Assembly: GCA_037126765.1 (NCBI GenBank)
Contig: JBBCBC010000019.1
Coordinates: forward strand, 32,448,222 to 32,512,221
Direction: 5' to 3'
From: Stenogyne calaminthoides
Taxonomy: Eukaryota > Streptophyta > Magnoliopsida > Lamiales > Lamiaceae
Length of the DNA: 64,000 nt
A model generated the notes under the pieces. That model did no database searches and was not told the origin of the DNA. It saw nothing but the letters and a program-made list of their open reading frames with translations. Numbering within the stretch: the first letter of the stretch is position 1; every line of letters starts with the position of its first letter. Shown piece after piece: positions 47,424 through 59,241 of the stretch. A program made the translations under genes and the position numbers.

Positions 47424-48831
47424 TCATTTCTGTTCGAATTGGTTCAGGTAATTCTGAACCAATGAACACTTCTAACTCAAGTCTGTTCGGGTCGATGTTG
47501 ATAGGCTCCAGTTGTTCGACAGGTGTTGCTCGTTTTCTTTTTTGCTTCCACCGAGGATCTTGAATGGTCCCCCTGTGCTCGTCATCAACCTCCATGGGTT
47601 CGAAACCTATGCGAGGTTCTAGGTCCGTTTGCTCGCTTAGTGGATCAATATTCATTAGATCTGGGAGATCTGGGACATGAGTTGCCTTCCCGGATTGTGT
47701 GTTCGCGCATTTTGTGTTCGCGCGAGGAGCTGTGCTCATCAAACTTGTGTTCGTCAAAGATATGTTCGAACATGTTGGCAACATATTTGCTTGTTGGCTT
47801 GACTCACCGATCTCCCGTGTTTGCTCCATCATGTTAACAATATTTTGTTTTTCTGGTGCACATGATAGCAAACAATCTCGAGCTTTCTTCTGATCTCCTT
47901 TTACGCTACCTGTTCCATCTTGTGTTGAGAATTTGACACAATAATAGTAAGTAGAACAGGCCGCTTTAAATTCCTGAATAAACGGGCGACCTAGGAACCC
48001 GTTATAAGTAGACGGAGCATCGACGATTACAAAATCTAGCATTCTAGTTCGTCGGATCTCCGGATTCAGAGTTGATTCTAACTCGACTCCTAACCTAATC
48101 ATTCCATAGGGTCGGGTTACAGATTCCCCAAAACCCATTATGGTATGATCGCACGGTTCAATATAACTGCTCAAGTCCCCAACTTGCTTTTCCATCTGGT
48201 GAAGGGTATTGGCGAACAAAATGTTCGCATAAGCTCCGGTGTCAACCAGGAGGCGGTGCACCTTCAATCCGAGGAGTCGAGCACTAATGGTTAAGTAGTC
48301 GTTGTGGGGAGTTATTATACCGTCGAGATCGTCTTCTGAAAACATGATTTGGTGTGCGGGTGGCGTGCTAGCTGATGTGCTCGCCACCTTTACCTGATGA
48401 ATGCTTTGCATGGCACACATCTCCATCTTCTTACGTCTGTTCGATAATGATGGTGCCTGGTAACATCCACCCAATGGACCATATTCAAGACGTATCATGT
48501 GAATCTCTTGACTTTCTCGACCTCTTCCCACAGTAGGAGGCCCTCTTTTGGGTATTTCAGACCTCTTACGTGATTCTTCGGGATCACTGTCAGATGTTTG
48601 TTCGGCTTTACGTTTACCTCTTCGATCTTCTGCTTTTTCTGTTCGGGAGTCTCTGCTCGCCGGCTTTTTTAAGAATTGGGTAAGACGATTATCCTCGTAT
48701 AGCTTCCAAAGTTGGCGGAGTAAATCGCGACAATCTTCTATATTGTGCCCGATGTACTCGTGATAGTTACAATATTTGGAAGCATTAAGCCGATGCTTGT
48801 CCATTATGATTCTTCTCGGCCTATCCAACAT
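47344..48831 (-). pseudogene. Gypsy gag C-terminus and aspartic protease
   Basis: A 495-codon open frame on the minus strand. Near residues 20-34 is a zinc-knuckle-like pattern with C21, H24, H29 and C34 (the second ligand is H rather than the usual C). A basic, charged linker follows (about 55-110). Residues 197-199 are DTG in LLVDTGAYANILF, the catalytic motif of retroviral-type proteases, followed by FLGRPFI. The end of the frame (FIGSELPEPIRTEMIAYLQ) is the usual lead-in to RT in this lineage. Confidence 0.9.
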
Positions 48832-50262
48832 GTCCCGATCTCTGATTTGGTTAAAGATTGTTTATGCGGAAACGCCCAAAAGACTTCGCAGGGCGTTTGC
48901 TTCTGCTCTTTCTTCGAATGGTTTGAAAGAGCCTGGGGGTTTGTACCCCCTTCATTCATTATTTTCTTCTCGAAAACTTTCCTAGTTGTAGGTTCCGACC
49001 CTAATCGTGATTGGGCGAGCAAATCTTGCATGGCTATGATTTTGGCCGCTCGCTCTCGGAATTCTGAATATGTGTTCGGCCAGTCTTGATGCATGGCCTT
49101 CCACATATCAGTGTTTAGAGTCAGGCCCCCGACCACCACGAGGATCTTGGCATCCTCTTCAACTAAGGCCCCATCATACAAACATTTATCAAATCTTTCG
49201 ATGTATGCTCGATCAGACTCACCTTTTAGTTGGAAAAAATCGCCCAACCTTTGTTTTAGTATTTGGGCAGCACACATGGATGAAAAGTGGGGCGAAATTG
49301 TTGTCCCAATTGAGCGAAAAGATGTGATAGACGCACTAGACAAATTAGAGAACCATCTATGTGCCCGATCACCCAAAGTTATGGGAAATGATCGCACCGA
49401 GTTGCGTCTGTGGCACCCATTCTGCGATCATAAAAGTCCCGAATATTTCTTTGAGATGGACATGCGGGTCGGACTTCGAGCGCCGAACATGGGGGGGTGG
49501 TGGTGGGTCTTCGCCACTTTCTCTTGTATTTCGCCGCCATGATCGCCGGTGATAGTGGCGGCGGTATTGTCTTTCGCCCGAGGGTGGCCTTTGGTCTCGA
49601 CCGTGCGACTGTAATCCTCGATGGCTTTACGCATTTACGCAAATTTTGTGGAACTGACAGACTTGGATCGGGACTGTTTCCCATCATGAGGACCCGATGG
49701 GTCATGCTCGTGATGGGGCAGTCCTCCTTTACAAGCTTGTTCTTGACTACCCAATCGATGATGGATAGACAATTTTGTTCCCGCCGATTTTTGTTCGGCA
49801 TGCGGACGATCATGAAGATCTGAGTGTGCAGGCATGTTTATTGGTTGTTCCTTCCCTGGATCCTGTCACCTATTATTACCGATTCGGTCTTTGGCGGAGA
49901 GCCTCAAGCGTCCAAACGCTGAAGGTCTAGACCCTGAGGTTGTTCGTCATCAGACGTATCATCGGCTTTTTTATTCGCCCGCTTCGCAGTTTTCTTTTTA
50001 ACTTGCTCGCTATCAGGTGTACGCGAGCCTCGTTCTTCATCTTCTCGAGTTTCTAACTTAGCCAACTCTTTTTCGGCCCTCTCTTTCTGTGCTCGCAACA
50101 AGAAAGTGATGGCCCTTTGTTATGGCATGGATCATTGGCAATATCCTCAAGATTGATGGTCTCCCCTATCTGATCTTTGTGAGGCTGGCGCTGAGCCTCT
50201 TTCCGGTCATGAGGTCGACTTTGCCCCGACCTTTCCATTTGTGTGTTCCTAGATTGAGGCAT
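48804..50262 (-). pseudogene. Gypsy gag
   Basis: The frame 49397-48804 carries the Retrotrans_gag domain: DRAHRWFSNL, SITSFRSIGTTISPHFSS, GESDRAYIERFDK and MWKAMHQDWPNTYSEF. Upstream, shorter minus-strand frames to 50262 hold the gag N-terminus with charged repeats (KERAEKELAKLETREDEE; VKKKTAKRANKKADD). Several frame changes separate these pieces. Confidence 0.85.
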
Positions 50263-50332
50263 TTTATTTCTTTTTTCCTGCCTCGGCTGACTAAGGGTTG
50301 GTTTTTTGGTGAAGTACCCTCCTTCTAGCGCC

Positions 50333-51469
50333 AGTTATCGCGAGTCATTTTATTTGAGGAATATGATGTGGCTAATTTGGTAACAACTCACAAACAAAAC
50401 ATGCACGTAAAATAAACCGTAAATAAGATGAATTTGTTGACCCAACAAAAAAAATGACTACTCGGGGGCATACCAAGCTAGGATGTGGTATTGCGAGCTT
50501 TACACGTACAATATTTGATACAACTTACGAAGGTGAATCGTTACAGATGAGGATAATTTGGAGAGTTAGCATGTGAGTGCTAGGGTTTCAGATATCACGG
50601 ATAATCACTTTCGATTTTTCTGTTCTCGCCTCTCGGAATTTCATGTGTGGGTATAACTTTTTCTCGGGGAATTTTTCTTCAACCCTTTCTTTTCTTTTTT
50701 TTTTTCCTTTTATAGCAAGACTGACAAGCATGAGTTGGGTTGGCAAGCATGAAATTTTGAGACTTCGGCCATGCAAGAAACTCTTGGCACTACCACCTTT
50801 CCAACTCCGTCTTCTAGGTTGATCTTTTGCTTTTGCTTGTCTATAAGGTACCTTTTTTGGTCGTCCAAATTAATCTTTTGCTCGGTTGGATGCTTTGTTC
50901 GCCCTTTAACCACGCCGGTTTATCTTTGGAATCTTTTCCTCCTCGAGCATCTTTGAGCCCTCGGGATATCTGGGTCTTGGGATATCTCGAGTGTCGAAGC
51001 ACTCGACCGCCGTGATGCCCGAGTCTTGTGGATGTTTGTCTTTGCGAGCATACCGACTCTCGGGATATCCCGAGCCTTTTCGGGATATCCGAAAGCGAGC
51101 ATACCTCGGGATATCGAGCCTTTTCGGGATATCTCGAGTTCGCGAGCATCTTGACCCTCAGGATATCTGAGCCTTTCAGGATATCTGAGTTGTGAGCATA
51201 CTGACCTTCAGGATATCTGAGCATTTTGGCTGTCTGAGTCCTCAGATTTGTTCGTGGCCTTCTTGACTTAGCTCATTTGATTCCTTCTTTCCTGATCTGA
51301 GTGGCGAGTGTGTTTGTTTTGGGCGACAAGTGGCGAACTGGTCGAACAAACTTGTTTGGTCAACGGACGGCGAGCACACTTGTTCATCAGGCTTGATTAT
51401 TTTAATGAATATTACACGTGTCGCTCTTACATGTTCGATTAATCCTGAGTTATTATATCGAACACAATA
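50333..51469 (-). repeat. Gypsy 5' LTR (right copy)
   Basis: Aligns with the left LTR from AGTTATCGCGAGTCATTTTA (50333 onward) to GAACACAATA (51469). It is shorter by about 125 bp and carries a degenerated version of the 50-bp array at 50945-51235. The primer-binding site adjoins at its left edge. Confidence 0.88.
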
Positions 51470-51530
51470 CGTTGGCATATTGAAATAATATTAAAAAAAT
51501 TCGTAGGCAATACACTATTTTCTTGTAGTG

Positions 51531-51583
51531 TATCTAATAAAATTTCCTCTTACCGATAAAAAATAAAAATAAAAATAAAATAA
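51531..51583 (+). mobile_element. Probable 3' tail of the interrupted LINE
   Basis: Directly after the CACTA end the sequence reads TATCTAATAAAATTTCCTC, TTACCGAT and then repeated AAAAATA units. This is how plant LINE 3' ends look and it fits the LINE fragment broken at 37772. Confidence 0.7.
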
Positions 51584-51720
51584 ATGAATTGATTACACAC
51601 TTCTCTACAAGTTTAAACTTTTAAATAAAATGTTTTTTTTTTATGGTATATCAGAATTTAGATTCGCCCACGTTCTGGGTTCAAATCTCGCTGAAAGTAA
51701 CTAGTGTTTGAAAGCGACAA
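51584..51720 (+). repeat. LTR-end/primer-site relic (dispersed family)
   Basis: CTTCTCTACAAGTTTAAAC is followed by TATGGTATATCAGAA, resembling an LTR end next to a degraded TGGTATCAGA primer-binding site, and then GGGTTCAAATCTCGCTGAAA. The same order of blocks occurs at 6740-6835. Confidence 0.5.
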
Positions 51721-52491
51721 ACTATATCACCATCAAAAGACCATAACTTCATAAGATATCGAATGAAGCCTATCCAAGTTCCGATTTGCAGATTTTTATA
51801 TTGTAACCAAACGAGGCGTAGAATCAGCTTTGCAGAATCATGCTTGAGATTTTGAAGCAAGACCCAAGATTCCAACTAATGCAAAAATTTGTGGGTGATG
51901 GAAAATCTCATATCTTACCAACTCTAGATTTCGTCCAATTTACATTAAAAAAATATATCAAAGTAATGATGAATAATGGTCATATTATCTTAAAATTGAA
52001 GTTAAAATTAACTTTCTATGATATGATTATAGAAATGTTTTCTAATCCCCATCATTACTTTGAAAATACTAAACCATAGTTTAAAAAGAGTGAGGGGTTT
52101 TCCGAAGACTATCTTTCGAATTTCTATAATGATCATATTCATTTTGAGATTAAACAAATAAACATGCACTTACTTAGGAATGGGAGTATTGTTGAATTTA
52201 ATAATTAAATCTCAAACTCTGCGAAACCATAGAGAGGATTAGATTAATTAAATAAATAAGATTGGTAGTTAATTAAGCCCTCGTTTGCAGCATCTTAAAT
52301 TTTGTCCTTACGTGCACATGATTATCATCCCACGTTGTAACTTGTAAGTAATAAGGACAAAATATACGTAATGGACAACAAACATAAGATCTTCAAAATC
52401 AGGAATATTAATCATATCTAACTATTGTTGGGAACACACGAAAACCTTTTCTTTCATTTTTTTTATCACATTTAAGATTTTCTTACCTTGT
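51721..52491. other. Intergenic, AT-rich
   Basis: No gene or element is recognised. The open frame 51840-52079 has no recognisable motif and plain AT-rich composition. Confidence 0.45.
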
Positions 52492-52713
52492 TTTTTTTTT
52501 TGATAACTCGGTATCCGGCTCAATGACCGACTAATCCGGGAGACCAGAACCCACCATTTAATAGTTGGGGTCCCACTTCAAGCCATAACTAAGCTCTGTA
52601 TGGACTGACCCATCTCAAGAATTAATCGAACATTAGGGGGTTCGAACCTGAGACCTAGAGAGAAGCACACTCCTAAGTCCCAAACCTACAACCACTAGGT
52701 CAACCCTTGAGGG
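52492..52713 (-). mobile_element. tRNA-derived SINE with target-site duplication
   Basis: On the minus strand the element starts CCCTCAAGGGTTGACC, contains an A-box-like GACCTAGTGGTTG and a perfect B box GGTTCGAACCC about 45 bp later, and ends in a poly-A tract. It is flanked by 14-bp direct repeats TTTTCTTACCTTGT (52478-52491) and TTTTCCTACCTTGT (52714-52727), one mismatch. Length is about 222 bp. These are the hallmarks of a plant SINE copied by LINE machinery. Confidence 0.88.
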
Positions 52714-52727
52714 TTTTCCTACCTTGT

Positions 52728-55700
52728 TTCCTATATTTCATTTTTCGTATTTTATTGGTGTTCCACATTGTTGAATTCCTATTAAAAATTTTAACACTCG
52801 AACCCAGAATATAATAGTTCGTTGAATATTTTTTATAATTCTACGTGTGATTCATCCTAATGAAATACAAAGTAAAATATCAATTACAAAACATGTGATC
52901 TTATTTCCCACATATACACGGTTCATGAATTCTATAAATTTAAAGGGGGCGATGAGTAGATTGCAAGGATCAATCAAAATTAAGGTCCCACTTGGTTTGG
53001 GTATTGAAAAGGAGTAATGGAAATTATTCCAAGTAATAATGTTTGATAATTTTAATACATCTCTAATAAAAATAGAAATATACAATTGATTATTCTACTT
53101 TTATAATCTAATTTCATCCTCATTCAAGCCTTCTCAGATGATGCCCATTGTGCATGTTCTGATCAAGCATTAACAATGAAAAAAAATAAAATGACAAAAT
53201 CAAAACTTTCCTAATAATTGACTCCTTAATGATACGCATTACTATTATCATTCTCAAGTCGCGTACCCTAAATTAATTAAATTTAATGGATCGCAAAGCC
53301 TAAGTCAAAAGATTCATATATAATTCCAAATTAATTAATTTACATGGTCCACAGTTAATTAACTATAGTGCAGGTACAATGCATGGATCATTCCGGAATT
53401 AACCATTTCCATTCTTCTATCGTCCCTCAGAGTATGGACGTAGAATGGGCTCTAATTAGAAATGGAGCACGCACACACAACTATATTTTAAGCTAGTTAA
53501 TATGAAAAGAAATATTAATTATATTCTGAAAAAAAAATGCTAATATTGTTCAATACATATATATATATATTTTTTTATGAACAAATATTTTTTATTATTT
53601 ATATATTTCAATTTTTTAATGAATGAGTCAAAATTACACCAATTATATGGTACAATTGGAGTGTAAAAGATTTTTCCCCTGTCATATATAATAGACTAAC
53701 ACTTATACTGTGTTTGCTTTGGAATTCACACGGATGAACTTAGAATTTTGCGCTCCCCGTCTTATACGAGTTTGAGATCTAGTTTTCAGATCTTACATTC
53801 AATCAACACTTATAAATACCTATAAAACATATTATTATTATTCCCAACACATCATACTTTATTACTCTTCTTAATATAATATTATAATACAATATTAATC
53901 ACTATTAAATATTGATTTGACATAAAGTTAAATCCCACCCTACCCAAATTCCAAAATAAATACATATACTTACTATTCATCAAGAATTCTAAATTATTGG
54001 ATTTTAAAACTTTAACTTGCTCCGCACACTTAAATCGTAAAACAAATTACATTGAAAAATTAATATTTTTCATTAAAAGAACTACTACTCCATTACTTAA
54101 AAATACACTTAAAGTTGGACTGTGACATATAATAAGTACACGTAAATGTTCCACTATTTAGCAAACGCTACATTTTTTTTTCTCACATAATTACACAAAC
54201 ACACGTGAAAACTATTTAATATTAATTCTTTTAATGGATGACAGACTGAAACGAGACGAACAGAGTTAAGCACTTCTTAACATCAACTACTCCTACTAAA
54301 TTAGGATTAGTTAGGACAATCTTTCTTAAACCTAATATCAGCTCGTGCAAATCCCTAGAAATTAATTAATTATATTCATTTTAAAAATTAATAGTCCACT
54401 TTTAGCATAAGATTCACTTAATTATTAATAAAAAAATATAGATGCATTGGCCAGTCGGTCTACATGCGCCACGAAACTTCCTCACGATCAAATTGAAATA
54501 AAATTAATTTGGAATTACTACTCATTCATTAAATCTTATCTGGACAAGCAAAAAAGGAATATAAACCACCGTTGCTTTTGTTGTACTGTTGTACGACTAT
54601 TCAAATCAAATTAAGATGAATTTTCACTTTGGTTTAACATAAATTAATTCGAAAATCTTCTATGTAAATAGGTGCACCGTGCATTTTAGAACCATACAAC
54701 TTGTTATACTGAAATATATAATTTATTTACATTGAACTGTGCAACTATATATTAATATGGAAAAATAGATGCACGGTTTAATTTAAATAAGTTATATCTT
54801 TCAGTATAACACGTTATACGATTTTAAAATGCATTATGAGTGCACGGTACATCTAGATACACATGAGACCCACTCAAAATAATTTTGTAGTTATAAACTA
54901 AAATGCACTATATATGTAAATACGACGCGATAAAATAATATGCATTATAGCGATTAACGAATATGACACAATAATACGAGTGAGTATATATTAATCAAAT
55001 AATTATTATATATGTGGATGAAGAAGACAAAGTACATTATTAACTTTTACTTAACCCGAATCAAATCCACCGTTCTTAAGATTTCATTGGATAGAAAATT
55101 AAATAAATATTCAAGCTAAAATCTGTAAGATTCTGTACATATTTTTTATCAACTCAAACCAGAACTTAAACTGGGTTAATTTGAGTTTGTTGGGGGACGA
55201 GAAACACGAATATGTTACTATTTTATGATATATTTAATTTAAATGGAAAATACTATGTATGTGTACCTGTTGATGTACATTGGTACGTACAAAAATATTA
55301 TTAATTAGTCATGCATATAATTATAAAATTACAATTAGATATGTATAATCAATTTTTATTACTACTACATAGTATAATATAATTATGTAAGAAAGTTTCT
55401 TGAGCACTTCATTTTGTTGCATTTAAAAAATCTCCTTAGATCAAAGACAGCTGGAAGAATATTTGGAACTGCATGCAGATTAAAAAGTGCAAAATCCAAT
55501 AAAATTCTGGCCTTAAACTAGGGATGAGTCCAGGATTTTATTTCAAAAAGGGCGATTTTTTTTTAAGACAAGATTTCATATTCCAACCAACAAGGAAATG
55601 CCAATTTTTTTTTAACATCAAAACATAATTATATATATATATATAATAAAAAGAAATTAAATCCCAAGATGGGCCCCAGCCCACCACCGATCCATCCCAG

Positions 55701-56015
55701 CCTTAAACACCAACCCTATCATGATGCATCTGCTTATTTTCCAATATAATATTATGAGCATGATCTGGACAACCGTATTATGAGTAGAATTATGAGACGG
55801 TAATTAATTGAATAAATTTTAAAAAAAGTATTTAAAATCAATTTTAATAAAGAATTTAGCTAGCTCATGTTGTTCCTTTAAGATCACTCAAACCGTGTGA
55901 AATTTTGGAAGCATACTGGTGAGTAATCGGTTTCTTTATTTTACATCCCACGTACTTTACAAATAACATATTAATCATTGCGAATATTTAATAATTTTTG
56001 TTGCCAAATTATTAA
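52728..56015. other. Intergenic between the transposon nest and the PADRE gene
   Basis: No gene is supported in about 3.3 kb of AT-rich DNA. It holds the palindromic element at 54669-54855 (listed). Near 52980 AAGGTCCCACTTGGTTTGGG, and near 55522 GGGATGAGTCCAGGATTTTA, resemble starts of non-autonomous DNA elements, without defined ends. Confidence 0.45.
54669..54855. mobile_element. Short inverted-repeat (MITE-like) element
   Basis: The left end AGGTGCACCGTGCATTTTAG and the stretch CAACTTGTTATACTGAAA are matched in inverse by TTCAGTATAACACGTTATAC and AATGCATTATGAGTGCACGG on the right. It is about 187 bp and non-coding. A related copy occurs at about 1558-1725, where TTTTTCAGTATAACAAGTTA and AAAATGCACTATGAATGCAG recur. 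Confidence 0.7.
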
Positions 56016-57032
56016 GGATAAATTGTGTGAAACCCCCTATGGTTTGAAAAATCAGTGTCAAACCCCCCTGTGGTTTGAAAATCGCGTGAAACCCCCTATG
56101 GTTTGAAAAATCAGTGTCAAACCCCCCTGTGGTTTGAAAATCGCGTGAAACCCCTTCGTGATTTTAAAAATGTGGTGTGAAACCCTCATTTTTGTTGGGA
56201 TGATGGAGAGTGTACTACACTCGCCCTTCATGAGAATTTTGGTGTGTTTTTTTCATTTTTTTTATTTAAAAATGAAAAAATTACCCTCCATTAAATTATA
56301 TTTTTGTAATTTTAAATTTTTATATATTTATTAAATTATTATCTATAAAATATTGTAAAGTGGCGAGGTGGATTTTTTTATTCCTCTCTTTATCTAATTA
56401 TTATAAATATATCATTAAGTATATAATTTATATATTAATAATCCGTTCATTAAAAAAAATATTCATTCCATGTGCAAATGAAATCGAAGCAAAATATGAC
56501 TTTCATTGCAATCAAACTATATTTTATCATTTAGGACTAACACATTGAGACAAAAATTAACTTCACAAGAACCCTGTTTTTTTACTTAATATTTTTATTT
56601 CAATGTAATTTTAATTCTTAATATTTCTAACTTCATTATTAATATATAAATTATATACTTAATGATATATTAATAATAATTAGATAAGTGAGGAATAAAA
56701 AAATTTGTCTCTTCACTTTACAATATTTTATAGATAATAATTAAATAACTATATAAAATTTAAAATTACAAAAATATAAAGACTTGGAGCCAAACCCCAC
56801 TTAATATAATTTATTGATGGTAATTTTTTCATTTTTAAATAAAAAAAATGAAGAAAACACACCAAAATTCTCATGAAGGGCGAGTGTAGTAAGACACTCT
56901 CCATCATCCCAACAAAAATGGGGGTTTCACACCACATTTTTAAAACCACAAGGGAGTTTCACGCAATTTTCAAACCACAGGAAGGTTTGACACCGATTTT
57001 TCAAATCACGTGGAGTTTTACACAATTTACCC
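56016..57032. mobile_element. MULE-like foldback element with 10-bp target duplication
   Basis: A 1017-bp element whose halves are inverse complements for about 400 bp each. The ends are GGATAAATTGTGTGAAAC and, inverted, GGGTAAATTGTGTAAAAC. It is flanked by the perfect 10-bp direct repeat AAATTATTAA (56006-56015 and 57033-57042); a 9-10-bp duplication is the signature of Mutator-like transposition. The left arm carries one extra tandem copy of a roughly 60-bp segment (ACCCCCTATGGTTTGAAAAA...). It contains no open frame of note. Confidence 0.9.
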
Positions 57033-57070
57033 AAATTATTAATATTATGTATAATACGGTTCCAGTTTCC

Positions 57071-57080
57071 TATATATAAA
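57071..57080 (+). promoter_or_regulatory. TATA box of the PADRE gene
   Basis: TATATATAAA lies 115-124 bp upstream of the ATG, followed by an A/C-rich leader with CAACAACAACA (57130-57140). It is 38 bp downstream of the end of the MULE-like foldback. Confidence 0.75.
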
Positions 57081-57194
57081 CCCCATTTGCGCATCTCAAC
57101 TCAACTGAATCTCTTGTCTTAGCTAAACACAACAACAACAATTAATCATCAATCAATTCAAACCCCTAATTTAAAAATTAATTAAATTAAATCC

Positions 57195-57590
57195 ATGGGG
57201 AACAGCCTAAGGTGTTGTTTGGCATGCGTGCTTCCATGCGGAGCTCTAGATTTGATCCGAGTGGTACACTTAAACGGCTGCGTTGATGAGTTAACGGGTC
57301 GGGTCACGGCAGGCGACTTCCTTCGAAATTACCCGGACCATGTTCTGACCGAACCCTGTGTTTCCAGGCGGATCCTGATCGTCTCACCCGAATCCGACCT
57401 CAAACGGGGCTCCATTTACTTCTTGATACCTAATTCTAATGTTTCTGGAAAAACTAAGAAGCCGATGAAGAAGCACAGATCGATAAAGCAGGTGTCGCCG
57501 GAGAAAAAACATATGCTGCCATCACGCCGCCGGAAAGTGACGTCAGCTGTGTGGCGGCCTCAGCTGGACAGCATTTACGAGGAATTATGA
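57195..57590 (+). CDS. PADRE (DUF4228) domain protein
   Basis: Small plant-specific protein of 131 residues from an intact single exon. PADRE proteins are typically induced by pathogens and abiotic stress; their molecular activity is not established. The start MGNSLRCCLAC has Gly2 and nearby cysteines, a likely N-myristoylation and palmitoylation site. The conserved core follows: IRVVHLNGCVDELTGRVTAG, DFLRNYPDHVL and then SDLKRGSIYFLIP. The C-terminal third is basic and disordered (KKPMKKHRSIKQ, PSRRRKV) and ends with WRPQLDSIYEEL, a common PADRE C-terminal motif. The ATG at 57195 in CCATGGGG context is preceded by a TATA box and an adenine-rich leader. It is convergent with the right-hand CHX gene, a neighbour relation I recall also in Arabidopsis. 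Confidence 0.93.
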   Translation: MGNSLRCCLACVLPCGALDLIRVVHLNGCVDELTGRVTAGDFLRNYPDHVLTEPCVSRRILIVSPESDLKRGSIYFLIPNSNVSGKTKKPMKKHRSIKQVSPEKKHMLPSRRRKVTSAVWRPQLDSIYEEL

Positions 57591-58544
57591 TTATTTTTTT
57601 TCCGGTAGTGAATATTGGAAAAATATATTTATTATACAGAGTGTTTAATTAATTTCCCTATTTTTGCATGGGGTAATTATTATTATTTTTTGAATTTGTG
57701 AATAGTTGATTTTCAGTTTTTTAGCCGTAGGTATACCGTCTGCATGTTTATAATTGCGGATGACGAATTTATTGTTGTATACTTTTATTATCTTTAATTT
57801 AGAAAGGGTAATTTTTTATAATAGATATTATTAATTTCCAGTCCATTTATACTTCTGGATTATTTTATTTCATATTATGTTCTAATTAATGACGATTCTA
57901 GCTTCTCTAAAATCTGTGACGTTATTTATATTTTTCGTGTTCATCAAATCAAAAGTCAGATAGTTCTTTTTTAAATGCAAACAAAATTGCTCTAGCTAAT
58001 TCATCTTAAACCAAACAAAATTAAATACCTCAAATATAACAAAATTATATCCAACAAGTTCCCATAAAAGAAAAAATTATAGGCAGAAAAAAAATATTCT
58101 TTTTTATAAGTATTTTCGAGACCGGACTTCACCCGAAAAACTTAATTGAAACTTTTGTTGTTTTGTTGGGGGTAGGGGTGGAACAATAAATTAACTAGGT
58201 CTGGTTTAAGCTGGATCCCTATTTTTTTTTATTATAATAAAAATTATATAATATAAAATAATATATATCTAACGAATTATTTAAGGTAAAATATACGTGC
58301 TTATAAATTAGACAAAAGACGGTTTCAAGGCCAAAAGCACCAGCCTATTTAACTGAAACTGCAATGTCGGCCCATTTATTAGATACAAAAATTTATATGA
58401 GACGATGTACAACTTAACATCAATCAAAACTCACCTCTTTTAAAGTATTAAAGTATTAATGTCTAAATTATATTTAGTTTTATCGTGAGACCGTGTCACT
58501 CAAGTGTCCCTAAAAAATGAAAGCTGAAAAATCACAATTATGTA
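57591..58544. other. 3' UTR of PADRE gene and intergenic DNA
   Basis: AT-rich. At about 58385-58510 lies another copy of the dispersed repeat with GAGACGATGTACAAC and CGTGAGACCGTGTCAC ends. No gene. Confidence 0.5.
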
Positions 58545-58784
58545 CTCCCTCTGTCCCACTATAATTGTGTCGCTTTCCTAATTTTATGGACGTCCCACTA
58601 TAACTTTTCAATTTCATAAAAAGAAAAAATAACTCTATTATTCATAATTTTTACCCTCACTTTTCACATAATATTACAAAAAATGTCACTCATTTCTTCA
58701 AATACCCAAAACTACCGTTATTTTTATTATTTTATAAATAAAATAACAAAATAAAATGAGACAATTACATTGAGATCGAGGGAG
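58545..58784. mobile_element. Stowaway-like MITE
   Basis: Starts CTCCCTCTGTCCCACTATAA and ends GATCGAGGGAG, with TA at 58543-58544 and 58785-58786. About 240 bp, AT-rich and non-coding. Confidence 0.85.
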
Positions 58785-59241
58785 TATTTGAATAATCTTG
58801 AATCACATGGATTTCCAAACCTACTTTTTACCCAATTTTTTTTAAGAATCACACGCTTCTTCACTTTTGTACGAATATGGCTATTACTTATTAGTTGTCG
58901 TATTTACTTTTCCAACTTGTTTTTATTTTTTTGGAGTGCAATGATCAAATTGTATCATATGTCAATGATATTTAAATTGCAGTTATTAGTGCTAAAAACC
59001 ATGGAAAATAAATATACAGCTGCAGAAGTTAGTGCTAACGAATTTCTGCACAGCATATGATGTCACCTCAGAGGCGCAGCTAAAGAAAATGACAGAAAAC
59101 TTTAGCAGATTGACATACGAGCTCATAATACCCGTGTAAATACAACTGGAAGGAATACAACTAACTAAACCAGTAGAACAGTAGCAATATACAGACGCCA
59201 GCAAAAATTGAAACAGTACATTAATTTCAGGATCTTCCCAT

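Larger units (their letters stand above)
38113..51469 (-). mobile_element. Ty3-gypsy LTR retrotransposon, Tat-like lineage
   Basis: A 13.4-kb element with long LTRs at 38113-39375 and 50333-51469. On the minus strand the order is LTR, primer-binding site (GGCGCTAGAAGGAGGG, at about 50317-50332), gag, protease, RT, archaeal-type RNase H, integrase, a long 3' region, a short G-rich tract next to the 3' LTR (GGGGGTAT, 39376-39383) and the LTR. RT before integrase is the gypsy order. The extra RNase H domain, the long post-integrase region and an antisense gene are features of Tat-group elements. Coding frames are broken in many places, and the LTRs differ by many indels, so the copy is not autonomous as read. 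No 5-bp target duplication was found. Confidence 0.93.
37773..51530. mobile_element. CACTA (En/Spm) element, non-autonomous, split by a gypsy insertion
   Basis: A perfect 14-bp terminal inverted repeat CACTACAAGAAAAT at 37773-37786 matches ATTTTCTTGTAGTG at 51517-51530, the classic plant CACTA terminus. Subterminal CCTACG/CGTAGG motifs occur on the left (37930-37990) and right (51502). The flanking 3-bp sites are TTT and TAT, an imperfect duplication. Only about 400 bp is CACTA sequence; the rest is the nested gypsy element. Confidence 0.88.

Noticed and set aside
49070..49823. Plus-strand frames within gypsy gag
   Set aside because: They are antisense shadows of gag, which shows the Retrotrans_gag motifs on the minus strand.
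56016..57032. microRNA precursor
   Set aside because: A 1-kb near-perfect foldback with a 10-bp target duplication is better explained as a transposon; no small RNA data are available.
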